Assembly: GCA_918807975.1 (NCBI GenBank)
Contig: OU964918.1
Location: forward strand, 28,938,477 to 29,002,476
Direction of reading: 5' to 3'
Length of the DNA: 64,000 nt
Origin: Aplidium turbinatum
Lineage: Eukaryota; Chordata; Ascidiacea; Aplousobranchia; Polyclinidae
Shown here: piece by piece, positions 46,501 through 56,420 of the stretch
How the letters are laid out: each line of letters opens with the position of its first letter
Numbering within the stretch: the first letter of the stretch is position 1
The notes under the pieces: generated by a model
What the model was told of the DNA's origin: nothing
Database searches by the model: none
What the model saw: the letters and a program-made list of their open reading frames with translations, nothing else
Made by a program: the position numbers and the translations under genes

Positions 46501-47224
46501 ACAAAAAAATATTCAAGTTTCCGAAGATGACTAAGTTCACTTTTAGTTATGTACCGTAAGTCAAATAATACCTAAACTAAACATCATTAAAAAATATACG
46601 GTAGCCTATATTCAAGCGAGTGGTAGGCTTGACCTTGAGTAACCTAGTTTTCAGTCAAAACCCCGACTAGGTTTTGCCAAAGCTGAGCTCATAAAATCTG
46701 CAGACTTTACTAGGAATACCGTAGCACCTAAATATCCAGACACCACAGTGTGCGTGCCTATTTGACCGGCGCCTAACTCTAACTGTCTGCGCCTAAAAGT
46801 CTGTCTGTGCCTAATATCCTAAAAGATTGTCGTCAGCTGCGTAGCCGAGTGGTGAGAATGTCTGCACGACGTTCGAAAGGACGTGGGTTCGACACCGCTC
46901 CAGAGCACGTGGCTGTGTCTGGGCACAGACACTTAATGGCAAGCCAAAATAAGGGGAGCAGTTAACTCGAAGACTATATGTCCCTTCGCTGCTTCCTGTC
47001 GTCTGTTGTATCGCATCTGTGATCGCAGTGTACTGTATGTTATCGCAATGGGCACAAATAAAAACATGACTATTATTAAAAGACGTGGACCCCAGATATT
47101 GTTATATTTCAGCTACACTAAAAACTGTAAAATAAAGCGGTAAGGTGCTAACTTTTGTACTTGGGTCAGGTTCCCGAAGACATGCTGCAATTTGTTCCTT
47201 GGATAGACCACCTGTTTCAGCCAT
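40556..47224 (-). CDS. GLO1: Glyoxalase I (lactoylglutathione lyase), five exons
   Basis: Converts the hemithioacetal of methylglyoxal and glutathione to S-lactoylglutathione in the cytosol. Exons on the minus strand: 47224-47153, 43891-43809, 42763-42623, 41443-41286, 40656-40556; they total 555 bp, exactly 184 codons plus stop, the length of human GLO1. Metal ligands are present: Gln30 (MQQTM), Glu96 (VELTHN), His123 (GWGHIG) and Glu169 (YWIEIL). Signature blocks [13 protein letters not shown] and [15 protein letters not shown] are intact. The fourth intron uses a GC donor (GGAG|GCAAGT) instead of GT. Introns hold a hAT element, a mariner-like MITE, a hairpin repeat, a foldback element and SINEs, and stretch the gene to 6.7 kb. 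The start is the only ATG that gives the conserved N-terminus ending DPSTK. Confidence 0.95.
40821..41010 (+). mobile_element. tRNA-derived SINE, copy 3
   Basis: A box TAGCCGAGTGGAGAGAGCC, B box CCGGTTCGACACTGC, body GTGGCTGTGTCTTTGGCAAG and GATAATTGGCTTCCTG. Lies in the last GLO1 intron, antisense to the gene. Confidence 0.8.
41617..42401 (-). mobile_element. Charlie-like hAT element with transposase remnants
   Basis: 785 bp. Ends CAGGAGTCGGCAACGTTTCG and, at the right, AGGGGTTGCCGACCCCTG; perfect target duplication ACATAAGC (41609-41616 and 42402-42409). Minus-strand frames 42332-42084 and 42062-41835 encode parts of a ZBED5/EPM2AIP1-type hAT transposase ([17 protein letters not shown]; then [17 protein letters not shown]). 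N-terminal parts are missing. It lies in the third GLO1 intron. Confidence 0.92.
44758..45415. mobile_element. mariner-like MITE, CCCTGAAAAGATCGAG family
   Basis: 658 bp flanked by TA. Ends CCCTGAAAAGATCGAGAAAA and TTCTCTCAATCTTTTCAGGG, then GCCGAGGTCGCTGATCGGAG and its inverted partner. The TA target and inverted ends fit Tc1/mariner-type transposition. No transposase. Same building blocks as the array at 27202-28003. In the first GLO1 intron. Confidence 0.75.
45561..45736. repeat. Hairpin repeat
   Basis: Near-perfect inverted arms of about 75-80 bp: CTTATGCAATAGATTGAGTT at the left, and its partner ending CTCAATCTATTGCATAA at the right, with the centre CCTGTTTTAGCCTGTTGCTG. One arm alone recurs near 28168-28245. 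In the first GLO1 intron. Confidence 0.75.
46048..46806. mobile_element. Long-arm foldback element, GTCTTTTAGGCGC family, copy 2
   Basis: Left arm GGGAGCAAGTCTTTTAGGCG and the right-arm inverse GCGCCTAAAAGTCTG match 31368-32747. The interior repeats (CTTAAACCGGCAATG..., CAGGTTTGCGTCGGCGAAAG) are shared too, but this copy is about half as long. The right end is rearranged and no target duplication is clear. In the first GLO1 intron. Confidence 0.8.
46831..47085 (+). mobile_element. tRNA-derived SINE, copy 4
   Basis: A box GTAGCCGAGTGGTGAGAATG, B box GTGGGTTCGACACCGC, body ACGTGGCTGTGTCTGGGCAC. Lies in the first GLO1 intron, close to exon 1. Confidence 0.75.
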
Positions 47225-47530
47225 TTTTGAGAAAGTAGAAGAAAAATCGAGTCTACAAAAGTACGGTAAGTAAGAACGTATTGTTGCAGCACTCTCATGC
47301 CAAGTCAGCGTTGCCAGATTTCGACTAACTAATTTCCCACGGTCCACTCCACAAAGATAAGTGGGAGCCAAATTGGATCTGGAGTTTGATTCTTTTTATT
47401 AGTTGATACCTTAAGCGTAAAAATATTTGCGCTGCAGCCTACTTAATGCAGTTGTTATTTTTGTGTACTTTTATCGTTTTATTTTCCAAGCAGTCATTTT
47501 TTTCATTCAAAATATGCTTATCTTTTGGTT

Positions 47531-48931
47531 GGTTGGTTTTTGAATCTTTATCCTCGGACTGACAAAGTCTTGATAGGTTATTCCTGGTAGTTTAGCATAC
47601 TTGAAGATCCGGTTACCAAAATTGACAGAGTGAAATTTCCGATTGTTGAAATGTTATTGCCAGAGAACTATTCCATCCTTTAGGTGCCGCTGAATGGAGA
47701 GAGTCCTTAGAATGCGTACCTTAAGCGCACACCCCGAGAGTCGAACCAGTGTACCGAATGCTGTCTCGTATTCGTCATCAACCAATATTCTGCAGTGCAG
47801 TCCAACGTTCTCATAATTCTGTACTGTTTAGCCTACTTTCAAGTTTTAATATTTTTAGCATTGCGTCTGGCAGCACTCGCCAAGAGTGACTGATTTCGCC
47901 TATAAAACAGACTTGTGTGGTAATCTTCCTCCTTTTCAATCAACAAACTTCTGATGGATTGACGTGACGTTTCTGAATCCGCCTTGATCGCTTCACACGT
48001 GGCGTAATACAAGATGTACTTCCTGAATCCTGATACCAACAATCTAGTGTCGTTGTCAGCCACTCTTAGTCAGAAGCATTCAACCGGCAATTCCAGGAAC
48101 GTTACACCAGTGCCGCTTGATCTTGAAGCTTCTTCGTTCACGAAGTCACGTGCTAACCAACTGAGCTATCCGGGCTATTGGGGCTTTTCATGACACGAGA
48201 TAGAGAAAGTTTAAGGCAGGGGTTTACAAACTGTGACCCGCTGGCAAAATGTGGCCCGCGAAGAAGTCCGAATTTTAAATAATGTGTTGTCAATTAGAAA
48301 ATTTTCATTTATGTCTCAAGTTGGCCCCGTTTAGTAAACATTATTTTTTGTTTTGCAACCCAATGCAAGTTTAACCAGTGCAGGGCTTCCACCGGAGATG
48401 TTCGCGGTATCAGGATACAGAACCTGCAAGATCATTGAAAATTGGCAGGATCAGGACAGGATCTTGATTTTCGCGGAAAACCAAGATCAAGACAGGATTC
48501 AAAAGTTATTGCAGCAGATCAAAGGTTAAAAACAGCGTATAAAATTATTCACGAACTCAACAGACTTTATTCTTTACATGCAGCCTGTAGGACACGAAGT
48601 GAGCTATAATTTCCCTGTGCATTGCGCACCCGAGTTCTAAAATGACATTGGCGTCGATTCTAAACTTTTATTCAAAGGATTAAGGACTGGTTCGACTCTC
48701 GGGGTGTGCACTTGAGCAACGCATTTTAAGGACTGCTCTCCATTCAGCGGCACCTAATGGATGGAATAATTTCCTGGCAAAAAGACGTCAACAATCGGAA
48801 ACTTCACTCTGCCAATCTCGGTAACCGTCCCTGCGTCAAAAGCCTCTACAAGTAGGCCTATGCGAAACTACCAGGAATTACCTATCAAGGCTTTGTCAGT
48901 CCGAGGATAAAGATTCAAAACCAACCAAACC
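47531..48931. repeat. Pair of inverted SINE-like repeats
   Basis: Left arm 47531-47755 and right arm 48686-48931 are diverged inverted copies (GGTTTTTGAATCTTTATCCT and AGGATAAAGATTCAAAACC at the outer ends, GAGAGTCGAACCAGT and ACTGGTTCGACTCTC at the inner ends). The inner edge resembles a tRNA B box, so each arm may be the 3' part of a tRNA-derived SINE. Between them lie a tRNA-Lys-like stretch (minus strand, about 48175-48080, GCCCGGATAGCTCAGTTGGT) and a hAT terminus CAGGGGTTTACAAACTGTGA at 48217. The minus-strand frame 48063-47839 (74 codons) matches nothing I know. Confidence 0.6.
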
Positions 48932-51361
48932 AAGACTATACTTTGTATTAAAATTCTTTCGAGAAGAATGCTCAGAATACTGTAATGTCATATGTCACGC
49001 ATGATTGCGTTACTGCTTTGGCACAGAAGAATACGTTAAAAACGTTTAAAAGTGCCTGCCAGGTAGGAGTGAAGTCGCTGCGTTGTCATGTGACAGAAAC
49101 AGCTAAATCTGCTTTCGGGGTTTTGCTCTTATAGCCTACTTCGGTACCACAAACGATAGTTCTAACAGAACACGAATCTCGACTTGCCTTCACTAAGCAA
49201 CCAAATATCGCGAGTTCCCACTCTCGCATATAAGGCAACATCGATGAACGGCGTGAGGACTAGTCAATATCCGGTGCTGTTGATGGTCCAAAGCATACAA
49301 AAAAAGCTGCTTCTGCAACAATCTCAAAGATGTGGTGTCGGCATGCAAAATGTAAAGGTTCTCTTTCTAGTTCATTTTGTAAAAGAGTACAGGCTCCAAG
49401 TCTAACACCAGTATTGCTGCTAGTGGTATCGAAACTCATGCCAATAATCTGGTCTGTAACTTCCCAACCGTCCGTACATGCTTTCACCGCAGTTGCAACA
49501 GCTTGACCAGTTCCAGATGAAAGCTTCGGAACTCCTAATAGTTTAGATGTACCAAACCCAGAAACTAACACAGGCAGGCTAAGCGATCTAATTTTTGTCT
49601 TTTGTTGGCAGTATCTGGCAAAAGTTTGCCATCCCAGTGAACAACAAGCTTGGCTTCAGTTGAAAAGGTACTTTTATATTTTCAGCAACGCTTTTTCGAT
49701 GCTTTTGTCTGGAACGTCGTATTGAAGAGCGGTTGATGGCGAATCCAGACACATTCTGACCTATTGCAGAAGCAGCTGCTTTCAATACATGGACTGCTGC
49801 TCGGTCACTTGTTTTTGTGCGGTCTAAGGCAGCTGTCAAATGTTCATCTATTGCTTCTATGGCTCTGTTTGCTGTTGGAGTTTCAGGTGAAAAGATTTCA
49901 TATTCACAGTCCCCGTCTTCAGTAGTCTCTTCAGCACTACTGGAACTTGAAGCCAACTGTGCCATTTCAGCAATAACACTAACCTATTCATGCTGTCGTT
50001 TTTCCTGAGCAATCTTAAGTTTGTGTCGTTGCATGCTCCGCTTTTCTTTTTTCATCAATTTTCTGTCAACACCCATCATAATGCCTTGACGCCTTGTTTG
50101 TCGCTGTGCCATCAAAAATTCCTTGTCTTCATTAATTTTGATTATAGATAATGCCATAGAACAGGGGTGTCCAACCTTTTTGGCCAAAGGACCACATGTA
50201 GTTTACGAATGGTTGCGCGGGCCACTTGAGTATTTACTGCTAATTTGTAATCTTAAAAATGACGGTCTGATGATTTCTAATTACAACCCTCACACCCAAA
50301 TTCTAATCTTAGAAATGTGTTTGTACATTTTATGGGTTATATAAGAAGAGTGAAGTTGGTTTTAAAGTGGTTTAAGGTTTTTAGTTGAAAGCAAGCCAGC
50401 AGCAAAGCGTAAAAAATGTCAAATAGGCAATTGACCCTTCTGATGTTGCCGGAACAGCGGAGTTGCGCGTCCCGTAATGTATTGTCCGGCTGTCCTGGGC
50501 TGTCCCCAGGCAGTGTTGGGCGCGATAACTCATTTTTCAGTTAAGCGATAACGATAATCGATAAACGAAAAATACCTAAAGCGATAACGATAAACGATAA
50601 ATCAAAAAAAAGTTAAGCGATAACGATAAGCGATAAATTAGGCCTATCGCCGATAATGTCCGATAACGATAATTTTTTTTCTTGATTAGCGCTGCCCCAT
50701 CCCATGCAGCACGAACTGTTTTCATCAACATGACGAAAAATCGAACATAATATACTGTAAAGGGACAAAACTTTTTGTAAGTTATGCATGAATAGAATCG
50801 CAACAGCGGCAGTAGGTATCGAATCTTCAACCTCTTGATCCAGAATTAAACCACTGAGGTAACCACCGTGCTTATAATTATACCTTCAGATACCAATTGG
50901 ATGCTTTTATCAATTGAGTTACACTGCCTCTTACGTGCAGTAGGAAAAATAATTAAATCAAATGAAAGTACCATAAAAAATTCCAAACTTTGTATTTTGC
51001 TTTCTGCTTAAAGGGCTGTTTACAGCAAAGTCAGCAATAATTGAAAAAATTCCAAAAAACGCAAAATGCTTGAAAATTTATCAGTAATCTTAAACGTTAT
51101 TGGTAGTAAAAATATGCATACTGTGAAATCCATCAAGCTTGTCAAATTAGTCGTGTTTGTTTAAGAACAATAACATAATTATCGTAATTTACTGATAATT
51201 TCAGATAATTTTTTTTGTTTTCTTTGTGAACACCTTCATTAAAGCAATGGCAGAACGCTGAGTTGTTGAGATAAGAATTACAATATAGGCACTGTATTAG
51301 TGGGAATAAAAATATTTGATTGAGGTAGGCTAGGTCGCATAGGTAAATGAGAAAGGTAATA

Positions 51362-52568
51362 CAGTAGAATTCGCCTATAACGGCACCTCTAGGGGATTTG
51401 CAAAAACTGACGTGATAGCCGAATTGACGTTATAGACGAACTACCGCAAACTATTCCACAACTGTCTTTTGATTAAAGAAAGAGGTGTATAATCCAATCA
51501 GGGTTACTGTGTAGCCTACCACCAAACTGACAAAAGGAACGCAGAAAATACAGTAAACAAAGAAATTGTTTAAAAAAAATAACCTACAGCGAAAGATACA
51601 GGAAATTTGCGCAATACAGCTCGTTACATACAGTAGTAAAGAAGTTCATTGTTTATTAGCAAAAAAGGCATTGATCTTGACAGGCGCGAATCTAAGAGTT
51701 TTTTTCGGGGGGGGCCAGAAAATTTGAAAATCAATTAAAAAGAAAGAAAAAGCTAAACAGATATGAACAATGATACTACGACATATACGATATGCTAGAA
51801 AATAGACATTAAAACAACCATTTTCATCAATTGTGATGCCGAGGGACTAATATCAGCTGTTTAGAAGCATATCAAACCATTTGATGCGGAAACATACAAT
51901 TTTTCACAAAATTTCGGGGGGGGGGGGGCCCGGCCCCCTGGCCCCCCCCCCCATAAATCCGCGCCTGGATCTTGAGCTGTTTCGGTTTTGACACGGATTT
52001 GACCCAGCTGTAGAGCTGCTTTTTACACGTGATAGTTTTTCACGCGGGGAAAAAAAAGTTAATTAGTTTATACAGTACTGCACGTACAACTGTTGCTTTG
52101 AGTTGTTTAAAGGTCAGCTGCTGCAGAGCTGCTTTTTACACGTGATAGTTTTTCACGCGGGAAAAAAGTTAATTCAGTTAATTAAAGTCCCTGCTGAGAA
52201 CGACGTAGCAAAATAAAGGGAAGACATTTTGCAAGCAGCAGCGCTAACTGGATTAAAAGACTGACCGTTCGTGGTGAAGGTGATGGCTTAAAGTGACGTT
52301 ATAAACGAACAAAAGACGTCTGGGGACCAATAAAGGGTGCTGTTACATGCGAATTGACGTTATAGGCGATGCTGTTGTAGCCGAAAGATAGGAATTCTGC
52401 CGGGACCGAGCGAAATGTGACGTAATAGGCAAATTGACGTTATAAACGAAGCCGTTATAGGCGAATTCTATGTACGTAAAAGATAGGAATTCTGCCGGGA
52501 CCGAACGAAATGTGACGTAATAGGCGAATTGACGTTATAAACGAAGCCGTTATAGGCGAATTCTACTG
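51362..52568. mobile_element. pogo-like non-autonomous element
   Basis: Ends CAGTAGAATTCGCCTATAAC and GTTATAGGCGAATTCTACTG, flanked by TA; the CAGTAGA...TTATAAC pattern is that of pogo/Tigger elements. Many internal copies of GAATTGACGTTATA. The right side has a duplicated block of about 90 bp (52382-52465 and 52480-52568). It is interrupted by a small hAT (51681-51967). Confidence 0.88.
51681..51967. mobile_element. Small hAT MITE, CAGGCGCGAATCT family
   Basis: 287 bp. Ends CAGGCGCGAATCTAAGAG and AAATCCGCGCCTG; perfect target duplication GATCTTGA (51673-51680 and 51968-51975). Inner G-run and C-run tracts as in the other small hATs here. Innermost level of the stack. Confidence 0.92.
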
Positions 52569-52649
52569 TACTATATTTAGCATAATCTTACAACGCAACT
52601 CGATGCGCCTATTGTCATGCAAAAACTACTACAAGATGCAAAAAATGTG

Positions 52650-53056
52650 ATGTCGGTCTGCATGTCAAATGCTTCAAGCAATATCATATTCCGCAATGAC
52701 TTGTTTCAGTGATATTGTGTTACTTTGCTAATTTTCATCTTCATATTTTTTGAACTTTCATTTCAATAAAATGCTCGATGACAATAATGACATGACAAGA
52801 CATGAACAAGACATATCCCATTTATCACTTTGAGCGATAAGTAAAATGTAATAACGCTTAAGCATTACGCTCAAGAAACTTGTGAAATTTGATAACGGAT
52901 TTGCCTAGCGTCTTATATATAGGACGGCTTTTTTCGCAAAAAGTGCAAACACAATTAGGAAAAAAATAATTGTGATATGTTCTTTAGGTCATAATTATGC
53001 AATATTCAAATTTTCCGAAAATTTTTTTAAGTATTTTCACTTTCGGCACAAATGGG
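52650..53056. mobile_element. piggyBac-like fragment
   Basis: Reverse complement of the first 300-400 bp of 15189-17378 (motifs TATATATAGGACGGC and CACTTTCGGCACAAATGGG), ending at TTAA (53057-53060). The other terminus is missing. Confidence 0.75.
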
Positions 53057-54251
53057 TTAACTTTATAAGTTAGCCTAAATGGCACTTACGAATTTGGTTA
53101 TTATTTTTGGATTAAAGTTATATCGCCAAGCTAGAAAAAACTCGATCTTATAGTCTATAACCGATCTTGTGTTGTTATTGTGTGTGAATTTTGTCTTTTA
53201 AACTGAGTTTGTGACGTAACTGCACGTCTCAAGGCAAGTTCTTGCAATTTTAGTAAATCTACTCATCTAAAGATTTAATTAGCTTAAAACAGTAAGTTTC
53301 ATGTTTTGACAAGAGGGATATTATTTTTTTACGACAATTACTAAAAACTAACACTTCCAACGAAAAAAGAAAACACAAGAATAAAATAGTTGATCGTGAG
53401 GTGGCGCGAAAGACCATGTTTCCGATGTAAAAGCGGCCTCGTATTGCGACACTTTCACAAACCACTTGCCAATTTCTTTCGCTTGGCTTCAAAGGAATCT
53501 GTACTGTCTGTGCGCTTACATTTTAATTGTAAAATTCACTCGCGATTGCCGATTGCAGCAAAACAGCAAGAGACTTGTTGCATGCAATGCATTGCATTGC
53601 AATTTGCAACTCTAAAAATTATTGTGTTGTCAGGGCCGTCGCTGCAGGGGGCGTGCCCCCTCCCTTGACAACGACCTGTGCACATACACTTCAGGTACTG
53701 AAGAAGAACTGGTTTTAATTTTAGTTCCATTAACTAGGTGGCTAGTAAAAATATTACTTTTCATGGTCTTTCCACTTGTGCGTTGATCCAAAATAAAATT
53801 TATCGGCGATTAATTATCGGCGATAATCAAATATTGCCTTTGGCGATAACGATAAACGATAACTGAAAAAATAATTGAGCGATAACGATAAGCGATAAAA
53901 ATTTATCGCCGATAAATTATCGCCGATAACGCCCATCACTGTCCCCAGGTTATCCACGAAAAACTCGCACAAGTGAGTGCTGCCGAATAATGATGTCACG
54001 AAAACTGCCAATCTATGAATCCTCTGATCTTTTTCTTAAGAAACAATTTTTTTTGTAAAATTCTAGCAATAGAAAGTTTTGAACTTCTCTCGCTAAAAGC
54101 AAGAAATATTGCTGATTGACTGACTCTTGAAGCACCAGTACTATTGTGTGGAAAAGGGTGGACGTAACAATGTGGAAAATGTGATCCGTAACAATGTGCA
54201 TTGTGATACAATAAAATTAACTTGAACAGTTGCGCACCCCATGCACTAGGG

Positions 54252-55598
54252 CAGGGATGGCGAACCTTTTTTAGTGCATGGGTCACAAAAGAGACCTTAA
54301 TCCTTGAAAAAGCAAAAGTGGGTCATACATTTAATTACATGTTTATGCGAAACTACATGTTAATGCGAAACTTGCTGCTGCATCTTCTCTGCAAGTCTTA
54401 TTATCCTTGGTTGGTAATCTGTAGTTTTTAGCTTCACACATGCAGCACTCGATCTTATCTGAGCTGAGACGATTCCGTGTGCTTGATTGTATAAAATTCA
54501 TGTGCGAAAATAAAGATTCGCACGAATATGAAGAACCAAACAACGTTAACAGAGCTACAGCAAATCTTTTCATAGTTTCAAACGAATTTGGCAGGGAGTT
54601 CCACTCTGTAAGAATTATATTTTCAGCATGGTTTTCAACAGCAGGAAAGTCACAACCATCCATATCCGTTTTCATTTTAATTTTTTGTAGGAGATGATTT
54701 AAGTCTACAAATTTTGTTTTCCAAACTGCACTTTCTTGAAAGTCTATCATTTCCAAGTTGTAAAGACGAAGCCATTCGAAGTTTGATAATTCAAGATTTT
54801 CAAATTGAATTGCATGCGGGAAAAGAATGAACTGCACTGTGGTATCTAGCTTTCGGAACTGGGTAAACCTTTCTGACATTACATTTTTGGCCTCTTTCGT
54901 CAGTAAAACATACTTGTTGAGTGCAGTTTGCTTTTGTTCGTAAGTTAAATTGGTGCTAGTAAAGTGCTTCAACAACTGAGGAAAATAGTTCAGCTGACCT
55001 TGTTCAAGGTCTGCAGAAAAAATAGCGAGTTTCTTCTCAAATGCTTTAATGTGCCCAATCATGGATAATACAATATTTTCACAGCCTTGTAATTTAGTAT
55101 TTAACTTATTGTAATGCATTGTGAAATCAGTGAAAAAATGTAAATCATTCAACCACGTACTTTCGCTTAACTCTGGATATTTTTGATTTTTTTAGCTAAA
55201 AAAAGTTGTACTTCTTCCAACAATTCAACAAAGCGCTGTAAAACATTACCACAACTTAACCACCTTACACTTTTGTACAAGAGTAAGCCATTAAATTTAT
55301 TGTCACACGCGTTCAATAAATTTGCAAACTGGCGTTTAAGAGCATGAGATGCAATATAGTTGACTATTTTTGTTACCACACTTACAACTTTTGTGTGTCA
55401 GACTGCTATATGGCAATTCGGTACGGTAGCCTACTAGATTAAAATAGGGTGGGGCCTTATTACAAATATTTAGTGAAACATTTATTCTTTGCTGAAACAT
55501 TTGTTTAAATTTCATTATTTAAAAAAAAGACAAGTGGGTCACTGAAAATCTGTGATGGGTCACTTCGTGACCCGCGGGTCAGTGGTTCGCCATCCCTG
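54252..55598 (-). mobile_element. Charlie-like hAT element with long transposase fragment
   Basis: 1347 bp. Ends CAGGGATGGCGAACCTTTTT and, at the right, AGTGGTTCGCCATCCCTG; target duplication CACTAGGG / CACTGGGG. The minus-strand frame 55152-54343 (269 codons) plus 55379-55167 encode much of a ZBED5/EPM2AIP1-type hAT transposase (LLYKSVRWLSCGNVLQRFVE; FEWLRLYNLEMIDFQESAVW; LFGSSYSCESLFSHMNFI). The N-terminal zinc finger part is absent and the two pieces are in different frames. It is the least decayed transposase in the window. Confidence 0.92.
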
Positions 55599-56104
55599 CA
55601 CTGGGGATTATAGAGTAATAGAGAAAGAAAGCAAAGAATAAATGCCAATTTATCGGAATGTAAGTTCGCCATAAATTACGTTGGCGATGGAGTTGATTAT
55701 ATAATATATGTCATTTCGAAAAATATCACGCGGGCCACTCAGAACCTTCTCGCGGGCCACGGGTTGGACGCCCCTGCCATAGAATGTGCAACATCAAACA
55801 ATGTGTCCATTTTTTTTGTAAAATCCTCTTCTTTCTTCTTCTGCGAATTAGATTTTCGTGACTTCCCCTTGAACAATAATTTATATTGATTTAGCTGCTT
55901 TTGAAACTTGGTGATAGCATTTCTTTCCTCCATAACAGGAATCCGGGCCTTATCCCAAACACGAAATACTTCTCTCACAGCCAATCTCACTGCTTCTCTC
56001 ACAGACTTTTTTTCATCACGGTGCAGTTTAAAATAGCGCTTGAAACTTTCACTCCACAAAGGAAGCTGTTTTGCTGCCATTTCATCAATCGGAAATCCTA
56101 CAAG

Positions 56105-56372
56105 CAGAGCCGGATTTAGCTGATGGGGGGCCCGGGGCACTTTTAGATCGGGGGGCCCCCGTGCAAAAAATGTTTTCGCGCCTACTGCGCGAAAAACCAT
56201 CTCTACGTCTGTAGTAGCATCAGTTTAGTACTGCACAGCATTTTGCAGAAACTTTAAAGGCCAAAAAGAAAAAAATAACACAAAATCACATCTTTTTCCA
56301 CATAGGGGGGCCTTTAAAAGTCGGGGGGCCCGGGACAACTGCCCCCTCTGCCCCCCCCTAAATCCGGGCCTG
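56105..56372. mobile_element. Small hAT MITE, CAGGCCCGGATTTAG family, copy 2
   Basis: 268 bp. Ends CAGAGCCGGATTTAGCTGAT and TAAATCCGGGCCTG; perfect target duplication CCTACAAG (56097-56104 and 56373-56380). It interrupts the FDTTSSNTG-family coding region. Its interior is an inverted match to 24482-24739. Confidence 0.92.
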
Positions 56373-56420
56373 CCTACAAGCCAAATCAATTTTTTCTACC
56401 TAGTATTAGAAGACATATTA

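Larger units (their letters stand above)
50511..53941. mobile_element. hAT element with GATAACGATAA satellite ends
   Basis: Ends CAGTGTTGGGCGCGATAACT and, at the right, CGATAACGCCCATCACTG; perfect target duplication TCCCCAGG (50503-50510 and 53942-53949). Both subterminal regions are dense in AAGCGATAACGATAAACGAT-type repeats. It contains a pogo-like element (51362-52568) and a piggyBac-like fragment (ending 53056). No transposase is visible. Confidence 0.93.
50162..55776. mobile_element. hAT element (5.6 kb) containing further transposons
   Basis: Ends CAGGGGTGTCCAACCTTTTT and, at the right, CACGGGTTGGACGCCCCTG; perfect target duplication CCATAGAA (50154-50161 and 55777-55784). Own sequence is limited to the flanks; the bulk is the inserted elements 50511-53941 and 54252-55598. 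No transposase of its own is readable. Confidence 0.93.
49190..56420 (-). mobile_element. Transposase-like coding region (FDTTSSNTG / CRHHIFE family), split by a hAT stack
   Basis: Minus-strand coding pieces: about 56415-56373 and 56096-55785 (LVGFPIDEMAAKQLPLWSES), 50153-49985, 49965-49588 (INRSSIRRSRQKHRKSVAEN) and 49571-49260 (LVSGFGTSKLLGVPKLSSGT; GMSFDTTSSNTG; FACRHHIFEIV). I recall this arrangement from multi-copy, uncharacterised proteins of Hydra, aphids and other animals. An Asp in FDTT and a CRHH...E block suggest an RNase-H-fold transposase distantly like hAT; the superfamily is not certain. The frame runs straight into both sides of the hAT insertion at 50162. A small hAT also sits at 56105. 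Several frame breaks remain, so it is dead. No termini were identified. Confidence 0.6.

Noticed and set aside
39356-47224. GLO1-ADAT2 operon
   Set aside because: Same strand, but 640 bp apart with no resolved trans-splice acceptor; tunicate operons as I know them have very short gaps.
47839-48063. 74-codon minus-strand frame with charged sequence
   Set aside because: Lies between inverted repeats and matches nothing I know; could be a chance frame.
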